64,000 nt of DNA from Chamaelirium japonicum. Lineage: Eukaryota > Streptophyta > Magnoliopsida > Liliales > Melanthiaceae. The notes beneath the pieces were generated by a model. That model saw only the letters and a list, made by a program, of their open reading frames with translations. It was not told where the DNA came from and did no database searches. Positions 1-12,308 of this stretch are shown here, piece after piece. The DNA lies in contig OX393550.1 of assembly GCA_947650365.1 (NCBI GenBank), forward strand, positions 73,437,478-73,501,477. The letters are read 5' to 3'. The first letter of the stretch is position 1, and each line of letters begins with the position of its first letter. Made by a program: the position numbers and the translations under genes.

Positions 1-57
1 AATAGCGGGTCGTATTCGAATATATCTAATGGATCCGACTTAACATATATTATATTT

Positions 58-633
58 AGGGAAATTTTATTCATACCGCAAAAATCTAAAATTAGATCCC
101 ATTTTCAACAAACTTGAAGACACCATGTTTTCTTTTATCATACCCCATTCATATCCCAAAAATACCCTTCCCCCTTACACCTCACCTTGAATACACCTCA
201 GTTAAATGGTTCGTCCCACCTTGATTATACTCCAATTAAACGCCCACCCTCTTGAATATACCCCAAATTTTACGCCTTCTTGAACACACCCCACTCTTAA
301 ATACATCCAGCGAGGGTGCCGACTCCTCTTCTTTCCCCATTGGTAGAGGGGTTAGATCTCCTATGGATGAATCTGATCGGGAGAATTGGAGGTTGGGTTC
401 GTCAAGCCTCATTGACGTTGTTATTACAGCTGACGATGACGCCATATCCACCGCCGGCGCTTCCTTCTCAAATAGGCATTCAAAGGGTTCTATATTTAAG
501 TTAGTTTTAGTTGGTATGTGGGGTACAAGACAAGGGTATAATAGGTATTTAAAAAACTCTGAGAAAGTTATTAAGAAACGAATGGGAGACCGGGGCTAAT
601 TACAGATATTTGCGGTATGATTAAAATTTTCCT
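58..633. repeat. Putative MITE with about 25-bp terminal inverted repeats
   Basis: The ends are inverted copies of each other: AAATTTTATTCATACCGCAAA near 61-82 and the complement of TTTGCGGTATGATTAAAATTT near 610-630, with about two mismatches. The interior holds no recognisable coding sequence, and the overlapping short open frames look random. I could not find a convincing target-site duplication, so the superfamily (Mutator-like, or another) is open. It lies just beyond the 3' flank of kinase gene A. Confidence 0.5.
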
Positions 634-918
634 AAAAAAATGATGTATTGAAAAGAGTTCAAAAGACACGACTGCTCGGCTTGCTTTGGCTATTGCAATG
701 CAATCCTCATGGTTCTAGGTACGCTATTTTGACTTAAGGTTCTATCACTAAGAACATACCTATGCATGAATTTTTTGAGATACCATGTTAACTTACTACA
801 TTGCAAAGTCATGTATCGCAAGTTCAAAGCAAGAGAGTCCATTTGGTGAAGCTAGAGATAATGATCACAAATTTCAAGTTCGAAATATTTAAGTATACAT
901 TCTATTTTCATAAAATTT

Positions 919-3900
919 CTACCTTCCCGTAATCACTGTAATCGTCACATCATTTTCGGTAACAGCGTCAAGGTTAATCATCGATGGATCAGATCCACTT
1001 GATCTTCTCTCGTTCGTAAAAGTGGGTTGTTTGGGTATTGTCTGAATGCTAGTATCGCTTCCCAGCATCAGAACTACCAAAGACATGGTGGGTCTATCAT
1101 CCGGATGATCTTGAACACATAAGAGCCCTACTTGTATACATCTCAACACTTCTGAAGGTGAGCAAGTATCCTCCATTGATGGGTCTATCAACTCTCCTGC
1201 TCTCCCTTCTTTCCATAGATGCCATGCCTACAACATCAGAACTATTTACATAGTTGCCATACGTACAACAAATGGGAATGTAAAAAATTAGCTTCTTTCA
1301 TACTTACATAGCTCAAGAGGTTCTGAGAGGTTTCGTAGTGCCAGAACGTGTTGTTCTTCTTGCCGCTGATGACCTCTAAGAGTATTACTCCGAAACTATA
1401 GATATCGGATTTCATGGAAAACAACCCTTTCATTGCGTACTCAGGAGACATATAGCCACTGCAATCCAACAAAAATGAGAGAGAGAGGAATGAAGGTGGA
1501 GAAATGATAGAATTTGAAATGATGGTCGCGTCAAACTTACTATGTTCCGACCACTCGCTTGGTTTTTTCTTGGTTTTGATCACCTCCGAAAATCTTGGCA
1601 ATCCCAAAGTCTGATATTTTTGGGTTCATCTCTTTGTCCAGCAAAATGTTGCTGGTTTTTAGATCCCGATGCACTATCCGTAGCCTCGAATCTTCATGGA
1701 TATAGAGAAGCCCTCTTGCAATCCCTTGTACTATAGAAAAACGGTTCCCCCAATCTAGCATTGCTTGCTTCGTTGAACCTATTCACAATCTGTTAGTCAG
1801 ATTTCTTTTGCCAATAATATTATAGATCATGGTTTCTTAATCTATGCATTGAAGATTTGTTTCTTGGATGAATTACTCATTAAAATCATATCAATAGGAC
1901 ATGATTGAGTAAGGACTCACCGAAGACGAAGGCATCCAAGCTTTTGTTCGGCATGTACTCATAGAGCAATATCTTCTCCTCTCCTTGAATGCAACAACCT
2001 AAAAGCCTAACAAGATTCCTGTGTTGTAACCTTGCGATTAGTGTCACTTCATTCTTCAACTCCTCTAAACCCTGCTCCGAACTCTTCGAGAGCCTTTTGA
2101 CAGCTATTTCTCGTCCATCGGGTAGCTTACCCTGAAATGTAGCATAGTTTTAGCAGTATTTCTACAGTTTTGCAACTCATTCACCTGCTATATTCAATGA
2201 AAATGATGGAAGAGATACACTTTACCTTGTACACGGCACCGAATCCACCTTCGCCGAGCTTATTCGAGTCACAAAAGCTGTTGGTGGCTAAAGATATGGT
2301 ATTAAAATTGAACAGCACTAGCTCTGGAACTTTTCTCCTTTTGCTATCTCTAGAATTTTCCGAGGCTAAAATCTCTGTTGCAACTTCTTCACTGAGGCCC
2401 AAATCAAATAGTAGCATCTCTCGCTCAATTTCCTTCTTCGAATGATCTGAGTGGTGCAAACGATGGAATAAAACTCTAATCAATGACTGAAACAAGATAT
2501 AAGTTGTCATAAAAAGAGATGAGGTGATGATGAATGTGCTGTGGACCTTTAGCTCTTTTCTTCCACCTCCATAGGATGTAACTAAATGCGGTAAGAATTA
2601 TGGCTCCCAGGGGAGCAACTAGTATGATAATTTTAAGCATGCTTCTTCTTTCATCTGCAACAGGAAGTATCAAATGTCAATTACATTAGATTGTATTAAT
2701 TGTCATTCAATCTACAAAGAAATCATTCGTCCCTTGCAATATAACTATGTGGATTAGATGTAATTTAGGATAATTACAGAGCTAGTCCTTACCTAATTCA
2801 GATCCTGCAAGCCGAAGATAGAGAGTGTACCCACCGCTCGAAAACTGGTAGAGATCCACCAATTCCCAATGCCACACAAGGCACCCCATGCCATCAAAGA
2901 AAGCATAAGCCATACATGAGCAGTTCTTTAAGCACTCGTCCTCACACCCACTGGCATACAAGACATTCGCAATCCCATTCGAGAAGTCCGGTAGCTTCAT
3001 CCCTTCCAGTCTCAAGAACCCATCTCCTTTCTGATTCATCTCCGTACTGTTCGTACTGTTCCTCCCAAATGTTAAGGGTGTTCTTCGAATGCAGCCGCCC
3101 CTCCAATTCCCACTCGTCCATTCATCCGCTTGTCTCGGCTCGAACCCTCTTAAACAGCTGCACATTGGTGTCCGGCTATCGCTGTAGCTGCACACACCGT
3201 GGCGCCCACAACGGTTGTAGATCTGGCATTCATCGCTTCCGGGAGACGAGAGGATCAGATTCCACACCTTGGCATCTTCTGACCAAACGAGGACCTGAAT
3301 GGATCCGTACCATGTCAATACGAACCTCACAAGAGTTCCAGCCGACGGGGTGTACGAGTAGTACATCTTCTGGTCGTGGTTGAGCTTGAAGCCGTGGAGG
3401 TATGGTATGTTTGGTATGCCGGTGAGCGTTATGCCGTTCCACAGTCCAGACCTCCAGTATGGCTCTAGTCCTTCCCATACAAAGAGTTGATTCGAGCCGT
3501 GGGGATCGATGCCAAGCGAAAAGCTTCCCTGTGAGGGGTCGTCATCGCTCCTCCAGGATGTTCGGAGCTGGTTTGCGCCCGTCCTCAGGTCTAGGCCATA
3601 CGTCATGCCTGGAAGGTAGGTGTCCGTCGGAAAATCGAAGCTCTGCCACACGACACCTCCCATGTTGCTTCTGAGCACGAGGTTTCCGGCATCAGTGAGC
3701 TGCACGACTGAATTGTTCGGTGCCATCATCGAAGCGTTCGATGACCAGACCGTGCTGTTGTTGCCGTCCAAGACGACAAGGTTCCCGTCGCTCCCGAACG
3801 TGAAGCTTCCAGAAGAATCCGGTAGCGGGTGCTCGCGGTTGGCGACCCATACCGCCGGCGGCGTCGAGATGTCGTGGTACCGTATCCCGACGTAGCGGCT

Positions 3901-4095
3901 GGTGGAGCTGCCCGGGCTGAAGAATCCGAGCTCGAAGACGCGGCCGGCGGAAACTAAGGTTTTGCCGTCGAGGAGGGATTGGCCTTGTGTTAGGGTGTCT
4001 GTTGCGTGAGAGAACTGAGCACTGCAATTGGAGAAGAGGGAGAGGTAAAGGAGGAGGAGATTTGCCTTGTTGACATTATATCGAATAGATGCCAT
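919..4095 (-). CDS. G-type lectin S-receptor-like serine/threonine kinase, copy A (7 exons, intact)
   Basis: Exons on the minus strand: 4095-2793, 2654-2547, 2446-2226, 2131-1921, 1778-1541, 1458-1308, 1227-919. All introns are GT-AG, and the exons sum to 2541 nt, giving 846 aa. Domains in order: signal peptide 1-26 (ends NCSA), B-lectin about 33-150, S-locus glycoprotein region, EGF-like segment, PAN (Cys-rich, about 385-411), one membrane helix 443-463, and a kinase with glycine loop [10 protein letters not shown] ending at 544, Lys556, Glu572, HRD 651-653 and DFG 671-673. It is an RD-type kinase with all catalytic residues. The tail ends in TITVITGR, as is common in SRK-like proteins. The family acts at the plasma membrane, binding an extracellular ligand and signalling through Ser/Thr phosphorylation; roles include immunity and self-incompatibility. 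The ligand here is unknown. One oddity: a conserved Cys before the PAN region (seen in B and C) is Phe here (TTT, 3067-3069). The start [10 protein letters not shown] is shared by all three copies. Confidence 0.93.
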
Positions 4096-5039
4096 GCATG
4101 TGTGGAAAACAAGTTTGTCATGGAACGTGATTTTGGTTCTAATTGAATCATAATGATACAGGCTGGAAGGAAATTTCCCTGAGATCGAATTGGGGTTTGC
4201 TGACTGAAAAGAATCGTCCTCGATACCTTGAGGTTGCCTCCACCAGAAAAAAAAAAAGCCTTGTGGTTGCCAAGGTCAAACAATTCAAAGTAAATTAATG
4301 GTGGGCATTATATTTCTTCGTGGGCATGGATCCTAAGAGATTTTAATCTTATAGGATCAGATATGTTGAAGTCAAATCTAAATCACATTCGTTCGTTTGC
4401 ATATGATATGGAACTGAGTGTGATTCAACGATCGAGTTTGAAATAACAGTTGGTTGTCATTCAGTTTTGACTTTAATCTATCCGATTCTTTAAAATCATA
4501 ACTCTTTTGTTATCTCTTTCAGCATGATTAGGAGTGGGAGGAAAAATCTGCTTGTGTAGATGAAGTCATGCATGACATCTGGTACCTATATGGCCCAATT
4601 ATTCGTCGAGAATTTCTTTTTAATTATACGATGGCTGTGATGTGCTTGATGAGAAGAGCGTGAGCCCCCTCATACGTGAAAGTCTTAGGTAGACACCTAA
4701 GGGGGTGTTTGGCATGAGGAAAAACTCTTCCACTTAATAGAATATAAGTCATGCGTGTAACAAGTGCAAAGAAAAAAAATAAAAAAGGAACAAGTCTTCG
4801 TAGAGAAATTTCTTCTAGATGAATTTGTGTCAATCCACAACTAGTTAATCACACGTCATGCCGATGGCTATCCGCCGCCAACAGTGACCGATACATATTT
4901 ACGATGGGTTAGGGTTTTAGTGAGGAGAAATTAAGAAAGAGGAGAAGGAAGAGTAAGAGGAGGAGGAGGAGGAGGAGGAGGGAGGGGGCAGTGGGTTGCA
5001 TGGGAACAAATTTGTATGTTTAATCTTGTTGTATCTTAC
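4096..5039. other. 5' flank of kinase A and spacer; no gene seen
   Basis: The 5' flank is homologous to that of copy B (36886 onward), so A and B share an upstream region, whereas copy C does not. I see no clear TATA box near the start codon. From about 4600 to 5040 the sequence matches 39690-40075 in the second spacer copy. It includes a GGA/GAG-rich stretch at 4930-4990. Short open frames here have no recognisable product. Confidence 0.5.
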
Positions 5040-6487
5040 TCCTACAAGAGTTTGATATCGAAATTCGTGATGAGAAGGGTTCGAAGAACATCGTAGTTTA
5101 CCATTTGTCACGATTAGTAGTTGACTCATCAATTGCGTCTTTACTCATTTATAAAAGTTTTCCTAATGAATAATTGATGTATATCTCTCCTACCAATGCT
5201 TCGTCGTCTTGTCAACTATCTTGCCATAGAACAAATGCCGGAATCTTGGATCAAGCATGAAAAATCTCGTTTACTTACCAAGGTCAAATGATATTTTTGG
5301 GATGAGCCATTCTTATTCAAATAATGTCCCGATCAAATCATTCATAGATGCGTCCCTGATTGCAATCGGCAGCAAATTCTTTCATTTTGCCAGGACCATA
5401 CCTGTGGTGGTCATTTTAGTGCAAGAAAACCACTGCCGAAGTTCTGCATTGCAGTTTTTATTTGCCAACCCTTTTTCAAGACTCGCACAACTACTGCAAA
5501 TCTTGTGATTGCCGTCAGCGACTCGGAAAAATCTTGAAACGTAATAAAATACACTTGAACCAAATCTTGATTATTGAACCTTTCGATGTCTGGGATATCG
5601 ATTTTATGGGTCTATTCCCTATGTCGTAAGGTTATTAGTACAGTCTTATCGGGGTCGACTACGTTTCTAAGTGGGTCGAGACAGTGGCGCGTAAGAGTAA
5701 CGATCACGAAGTGGTGACCCAATTCCTGAAAGAAAATATCTTTGCTCGTTTGGCAACCCCAGCACAATAATTAGTGATGGGGGGAAACATTTATGCAATA
5801 GAACTTTTAAAGCCTTGCTAAAGAAATATTCGGTCTCTTATGTGATATCTATGCCGTATCATCCAAAGATTAGCGCTCAGGTTGAGATTTTCAATCGGGA
5901 GATTAAGACCATCCTTGAGAAGACGGTTAACCCATCTAGGAAAGATTAGTCACTTCGGTTGACTGATGTACTTTGGACATATGTACCGCATACAAAAACT
6001 CCAATTGGAATGTTCCCATATAGGCTAGTCTACGGAAAGGCCTATCATTTGTCTGTTAAAATAAAACGCAAAGCTTATTGGGCAATTGAACATCTTAATT
6101 TTGATCTTGATAAGGTTGGAGTGCGTAGGAAACTTCTACTTGATGAGTTGGAAGAAATTCGAAATAATGCCAACGATTGTGCAAGACGGTACAAAGATCA
6201 CATGAAAAGCGATGCATGATAAACTCATTATTCGTAAGGATTTTTACCTAGGACAAATGGTCTTATTGTATAATTCTCAATTATATCTTTTGTCGGAAAA
6301 ATTAAAGTCCAGTTGGACCGGATCATATCTTGTAGAAACAGTTCACCCGTATGGTGCATTAGAGGTCCACAACCCAAATGATGGTACTACCTTCCAACAC
6401 AAAGGTCATCGTTTGAAACCGTGTCTAGAATACCTAAGTCCAGAGGCCGAAGAAATCCTTCTAAAAGATCTTGTCTCTCTGGATTAA
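5040..6487 (+). pseudogene. Athila-like Ty3/gypsy pol remnant (RNase H end plus integrase), spacer copy 1
   Basis: Joining the frames gives the end of RNase H (FDIEIRDEKG, HLSRL), the integrase zinc-binding region (CGGHFS, YCKSCD) and the catalytic core: FDVWDIDFMG, then DGG, then QVEIFNREI. It continues into KTPIGMFPYRLVYGKAYHL and a C-terminal LLYNSQLYL...SSWTG segment, ending near the RLKP motif. This order is characteristic of Athila-type integrases. It is dead: in-frame stops include one in FPNE*L at about 5170, two near 5630-5640 and one at about 5947 in the RKDW motif, and there are frameshifts near 5760 and 6208. No LTR or PBS belonging to it was recognised. The second copy (40075-40230 plus 50119-51436) is split by a CACTA element. 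Confidence 0.85.
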
Positions 6488-6712
6488 CCTCTATACCTAC
6501 TAGAGGTTTTGTTCATATATATAAATATTTATCTATTTTAAGTTGTTCAATTTTTTTTTTGTCATTTAGATGCATACAATTGCTTTCTCCCTCACCTATT
6601 AATTCTGAGTAATTTTCATATATAAAGTTTTTATTAATTATTAATATATTTTCTTATATCAATTAAATAGAGAAAATGAAGGTCTAAAAAAATAATTGAT
6701 CAAGAGTAACCC

Positions 6713-7219
6713 ATGGATAGTAACAAACCGTTTACTGTTTATGTGAGCGCACTTTTCCTTTCCTCGAAGCCGAGAACCCACTTTTTTCACCCGAAGAGAA
6801 GATCATATGGCCCAATCCTTGATAACTCGAAGGGCTGCTTTGTCCATATTTTGTCGTTACTCTTTAAAATAGTAAAGGGTGTAATCGGACTGCTCGTTGG
6901 AAAAGAGAAGTCACTTTTGGCCTTCTTCAGGTCCCAATCCAACGTGTGCCTTTAGCAAATACTTTCTAAAGAAGTATTCGAGAGGGATCTCCTTTCCTTT
7001 CTTCTCTTCTATCTCCTCAAAGCCGAGGAGGATCTTTCAAACATTTCTCGATAGCTGTCCAGGGCAAAGGCCACATGCCTCTTGGACTCCGGTGATGAAT
7101 TGGCAGAGAGGAAGACGGCTCCCCGACAACAACTGACCAACTGAGATAACCAACCTGCTACCATATGCCCGGTTCATGCAGTTGTCCATATTGAAACCCA
7201 ATAACTTGACCTGGTTCAC
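6713..7219 (-). pseudogene. Remnant of a plant transposon gag-like protein, spacer copy 1
   Basis: The minus strand reads GSRLPLCQF, EACGLCPGQLSRNV, then frameshifts into IPLEYFFRKYLLKAH. This resembles the helical domain labelled putative gypsy-type transposon protein in many plant retroelements (a proline-leucine start, then a CPGQL(T/S)xNxWRI block). The paralogue at 51684-52164 is less broken. The identification is from memory of the family pattern and is tentative. Nothing else recognisable lies between the Athila remnant and this segment. Confidence 0.4.
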
Positions 7220-9640
7220 CGCCTACATTTATAAGAAGACCTCGAAGGAATTCAAAAGGTCGAATTAAATACTACATGATGCCTGACGTTTACAGTAAGC
7301 CGGTCTATCCGCTTGCGACACGTGTACGACAAAAAAATTAGCAAAATAGCAACCTGTAAGGTTTTAAAAAAATTAGCCCACCAAATAGGTGGGATTAGTT
7401 TATGATTGACGGTAAAATATATAGGGTGAAGCATAACCATCCTTAGGGGAAAACACACCCCATGTAAAAAGCAGCAAAATAGGCAGAATATCTCCTCAAA
7501 GGAGCATAGTTCCTATCAAGACAGAGCAAAATCTTTTTTTTTTTTTATGCGCCCATTCATCAACCCATCCATTTATACCCACCAAGTGGGCGAGATTGAT
7601 CCCCAGGTGTAGAACCCTTATTGGGAGAAGCAGAGCGCCCCTTTTTAGGGATGTAACATCGTTATCTACTAGAACATGCTACCCCTTAGATACAAGATGA
7701 ACCTGACCCATACTATTATCCGGAATGACTCGTAATGATAAAAAAGTTAGGACCCATCCAAGTAAAAACCCTACTTCGACGAGTCATAAGGGGGAAATTA
7801 TGGGGACACAAAATAACTAGCCCTTCACTTGGCAACGCCAGTAGAAGCTCCCTGAAGATGATAGACTATGACGAGTCAAGCAAGGGCCAAAAAAGGGTTG
7901 AACTTCTCATCCCCTTCAAAACAGAACTTGGCTACCCCTTCGACGAAGGGAGCACGCCAAAACTCTGCTTCCGAACGAGGAAAGCATTCCTGGGACCACT
8001 AAAGGAGAGTCCACCCAAACCGACTCAATAGAAGAATAATAGATTGTGCTTCGTCTCCCTCCCAAAGACAGTCCACCACACATAAATGACAGGACCAACT
8101 CAAACCAACCTTCAAATTACCCTATCTATGTGTGAATTCCTTTTAGAGGGACCGGTGGGAGGTATGACCGGAACGCGATGGTCTCTACAAAATTATACCT
8201 CCTATGGTCGCCCTGATCAAGACTCGGGTAGATTAAAATTTAAGCTTTGCTATGTTCTCGATCGGCTCATCGCGAAATATTACAATTTGCATGCATAGGT
8301 GATTAGATGTTTGGTGGTTCTCTCTCTCTCATTCTCTTAAAAAGAATTATCAGTTTAGGTTTCTATGGAGTGATGGACGTAAGTATACAAGGCTTGCATT
8401 CATAATATTAAACTATAGCACACACATATGTTTTTACGAGAAAATCCTTTATGGGAAAAAACCTCGATAGCTTCGCGCTGGATGGTGAGAGAAATACAAT
8501 AATCTTCAAAGGTCCGGCTACAAACTTGGAACCAAGATTGTATGGGGCCTGATAGGGAACTACACTAATAGACTCCTCCTCTCCAAGCTGCCTTCTATCT
8601 TGTTCCTTTCAGCTCTTCGCAAGCTCCCTATCGAACTGCCTACACGATGCTCCAAGACCATGTCCCTAATAGACTTCCATGCTTCACACAATCGAAGACA
8701 CCAACGCTCATCCCCGCAGGACCCAAACGTGCCCAAAGTTGAATCATACCCCACTGTGGATGGTAGCATCCTTTAAGGGACTACTTTGCTGGAGTAACCC
8801 GTTCGACGGACCCCAAAGGAATTATGTCGCTAAATACCCACGCCATACTAACAAGAATTAGGGTTCTTCTTCCAATTTCACACGTGCAAGACTCGACCCT
8901 TTTTCGTTTCGCATGGAAGAACCCAATAAATGGGAATTGCAATGGTAGGATAGAGAGTAACCAAAACAAGCCCCACTTAACCTAAGTAAAGGGATTAAAT
9001 TGATATTCTAACAAAGAAAAATATAAAATTTTAATTAAAAAATCAAAGCATACATGGTGAAAAAAAAACTTCAAGTTAATAGGATCTTATCTTAGGTGGT
9101 GGAGCTTGCAAGGAGAAAGACGGGGAGATAATAATTTTCAAGTTGATCTCCTACAAAATTCCCAAAGAATCCCTTCTTCTCAAAATTTCCACACAAACTC
9201 AAATGTGAAAATGGGGTATTTATACAAAAACGACTGATATTAGTGGTCCGAACAACTATTTGAACCACTATGCTCTCCGGCCCGAACAACTGTTCGGATG
9301 GCAAACCCAGCAACCCAGAAGACACTAAAGGCAATCTGAAAAGCCGTTCAGACACAGTGTCAAAAAGTTGATATTGGTCTGGCCCACTAACACCTTGTAT
9401 AACCGTATGTATAGGAGTCCGAACAGCAAGTCGGACCTAGAACACAACGGGTCTAAACAGTTGTTCGGACCAAGAACACTAAGGGTCCGAACAGTTGTTT
9501 GGATGCCTAGCTAGTGTGGACTTCCTACATTTAGAAAATTCTAGGTGTTGGATCATCTCGACTAAGACTCAACGAAGCCAAAACTCAACATGTGCAAACA
9601 TCGATAAAAGATACGATCGATAAAACCGATGCAAGCGAAA
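7220..9640. repeat. Unclassified spacer repeat, copy 1
   Basis: This stretch has a homologous copy at about 52445-55540, with the same order and only small indels apart from the hAT-like insertion in copy 2. No open frame gives a recognisable product. On the minus strand a TATA-like TATAAATACCCC (complement of about 9217-9228) precedes a possible leader, so part of it may be a decayed LTR in reverse orientation, but no LTR ends or PBS could be fixed. Confidence 0.45.
9245..9510. repeat. Cluster of imperfect palindromes related to CCGAACAACTGTTCGG
   Basis: About five near-palindromic units lie within 270 bp: around 9249, 9280, 9418, 9453 and 9487. They have a core of CCGAACAnnTGTTCGG or a decayed form, most followed by A or T and a GG/CC dinucleotide. 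The paralogous spacer has the same cluster near 55150-55400. Whether these are protein-binding sites or self-complementary repeat units is unknown. Confidence 0.6.
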
Positions 9641-10081
9641 TAGATGAAATCATGTAAGTGCAAAACCCAAATACTGTTTAGGCTTCGAGGGTGTTGCCAT
9701 GAAACCCCTACCTGGGGCGCTGCCCTTCGACCCCACGAGCTCTCTAGTGAGGAGCAACCAGTTATCAGGAATTATCCGATCATGGAGAATCTGGACATAA
9801 GCCTGAGTCTCTTCATCGCTAAGCGGAAAGGAACCCACAATCTTCCCAACCCTCTCGTAAAGACAATCAATAGTGCTCCTCAAAAAGTTTAAATGCGAAG
9901 GAGGCATATTAGTGAGCTAAGCACATACCCAAGAGATACTAAACTGATGGGGGGCTTTGGCACCAACCACTCGAGCACTAGACTCTACACTAGTCTCCAA
10001 AACCCTGAAACTTCTGCAGAAAAATCAGCAACAGCATCTTGCAAGTCCAGTGCACCACAATCAGCAATGACATCAAATTGA

Positions 10082-10440
10082 TGTCCCTAACATGCTGATT
10101 TTCACAAGCAACAACAGCCACAGCATTAGCTTACGCAGCATCAGCAGCTATAACCACAATATCATCATCAATACCTAATACAGCAGCATTATCAGCCGCA
10201 ACACCAATAGCACCATCAGCAAAAGCATGCTGATCACAACCAGTAATCTGCATCTCATCTGATCAGCATCAACACACACAGCAACAACCTTGGCATAATC
10301 TGTAGAACCAATTGCAACACCAGCAACATTAGCAACAAAAAAGCAACAGCCACAAGATGAGCCCCTGCCACTTGATAGTCAGCACCATCCTCACCCAAAA
10401 CTGCAAACATAGAGGCTAATGCGAGCTACAACATTCTTTG
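10082..10440 (-). pseudogene. C-terminal tail of LINE ORF1 (copy 1), separated by the copia insertion
   Basis: This is homologous to 57285-57630, where an Ala-rich minus-strand frame continues from a LINE ORF1. Here the ORF1 body lies beyond the copia element, at 31488-33125. The last five bases (CTTTG, 10436-10440) are the left target-site duplication of the copia element. Between 9640 and 10082 the minus strand holds a frame containing FPLSDEETQAYVQILHD that I do not recognise. It is also duplicated at 55556-55744. Confidence 0.6.
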
Positions 10441-12294
10441 TGTTGTAGCTCGTGTGGATTTTCTGTATTAACATTAATAAAGATGACTTTGGTTACTGAG
10501 GCGCATGGTGGATCCATGCTTGGGAGACTCAGTGGACCAGTTCTTTGTTGACCTAGAACTAGTTCACAGCTTTGGTGATATCGATCGCTTCACCGAGAAT
10601 AAGCTATTGGCAGGTAGAGGATGTGGTGAAGTCTCCACCACGGGAACGTGGGATTTCCATTCACCTGACAAAGCACGATGATCATGTTGAACATGAACCA
10701 AGACGGTGTACAGTTCAGTGATTCAGACACTGATGCATAAACCATCTTACTACTATATAAAATATGTCATTAATCCTGAGGGACCATGTACACTGGGCCA
10801 ACTAGTTGAGTGGTGCTTTGATGTGCCAACGTGTGCGGATCTTCCATAGTCCAATACCATGGTACGTTGGGTTACCCGGCTGGTGCTTGAGTGGCATGCA
10901 ATCCCTACGGGTTATCCAACGTCCAGTATTGGATGGGTGCGTTTTGATGAGTCAATCTGTCCACACAATTAATCCAGACCTGGTGGTTATCAGTATAACT
11001 GACGACGTTCAGAATGCTAGGCATAGCACCGGAAGGTGTGTGGTGTTATAGATGACAAGTCATCAAATCCTAATCAGATGATCGATCAGGATATGACGGT
11101 ACTCTCCACCGCCCGAGTCGAATCATGGCACCAGTAATAGGAGGGACTAAGGATTATCAGAGTATAGTAGAGAACAAGGTTACAAGGGAGTAACATAAGT
11201 TTAAGATCATAAGAGTTCAACTTGCGTCGCACTCTGGGTGACTACGTGGGTTGATCGGAATATGATTGATTAACGAAACTTTCGGTGTGTCACCGGAATA
11301 GTTAATCGGGGATCTGGTTGGAGCTAGAGATCCTGAACTCTAAAGGTTCCACCCTATCGTTGTATATAGGAATTATTCCCCGACCTGGTTAGATACGTTG
11401 GATGCGAAGTAGCGCAAGCCCGGAGCCTAAGAACCTAATTCACATATGTTAGGGGCCGTAGGGGTATTTTGGTAAATACTAAAATATGGCTCAGAACATA
11501 TTGAATATAGATTTGAAAATGAGCGAAATAATTCCAGGAGCTCATAAGTGCTAACGGAACTCGATTCCGAGTAGCGCACCTCACTCAATCTCTCTTACAG
11601 TGTTTTATTTTTCGTGAAGGATGTTTTCGTCCAGGCTTCACGATAGACATGGAGAAACCCTAAAACCGACACACCCTCATCCCAATCCCCTTGGGGCCAG
11701 TCCTAGCTTGCGTAAAGCACTTGGGGATCGACCCTATAAGAAGAATAGAGAGAGGGGGGCCGGCCCTAGTGTATCTCTCTTCTAAAACCCGAACCCCCCC
11801 CTCTCTCCTCCCCCTCTTTGTGGTTTCGGCCAAGGAAGAAAGAAGAAGAAGAAGAAGGAAGAAGAAGGAGGAAGAAAGGAGAAGGAAGAAGAGAGAAAGA
11901 GAAGGACATCTCGCGGCTCGCCATCATCTTCGCAACGAATTCCTCCGTCGGCTCGTAGTCATTGCACAGAGATAGGACTTCGAGGATTCCTTTCTTCGCA
12001 AAGGACAAGATGCCATCCGACAGCTTTCCTTGCGATTCACGTGCGGTTCATCATCGTTCCATTCTTTTCGGATCATAGATGCACAAGGTATGATAATTCT
12101 AAACACTTAACTAGATGCATACATGTCTTCCGTTGATCGTAGTAAGCCTCTAGGGTGTCCGCACATATGCTAAGATTATAGATTTGCATGTAGATTATTT
12201 TGTAAAATTAATTATAATAAAACATACACCGTGAGATATTTAGATCTATCTTTTGCTTCCACTGCGACTCTGATAATAGGATTTAATTCCAACA
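10441..12294 (+). repeat. 5' LTR of the copia element
   Basis: It is a 1854-bp LTR starting TGTTGTAG and ending CCAACA, directly followed by the PBS. It carries a TATA-like CTATATAAAAT near 10752-10762 and a GAA-rich stretch at 11835-11900. Compared with the 3' LTR it lacks about 80 bp near 10500 and the hAT-like MITE. The empty MITE site CTAAAACC is at 11782-11789. Confidence 0.9.
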
Positions 12295-12296
12295 AT

Positions 12297-12308
12297 TGGT
12301 ATCAGAAC
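12297..12308 (+). other. Primer-binding site of the copia element
   Basis: TGGTATCAGAAC lies two bases after the LTR end. It is complementary to the 3' end of initiator tRNA-Met (canonical TGGTATCAGAGC), with one mismatch (A for G). Confidence 0.9.

Noticed and set aside
252..599. 115-codon plus-strand frame in the left-end repeat
   Set aside because: No recognisable domain; it lies within a region bounded by inverted repeats and overlaps other random frames.
2916..3895. Plus-strand open frames opposite kinase exon 1 (also 35616-36710 and 60724-61936)
   Set aside because: These are mirror frames of the strongly supported minus-strand kinase exons, with no independent protein similarity.
11691..12008. 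Open frames in the copia LTR (plus and minus), also 30929-31271
   Set aside because: Lys/Glu/Arg-rich translations of a GAA repeat in the LTR; not conserved in frame between the two LTRs.
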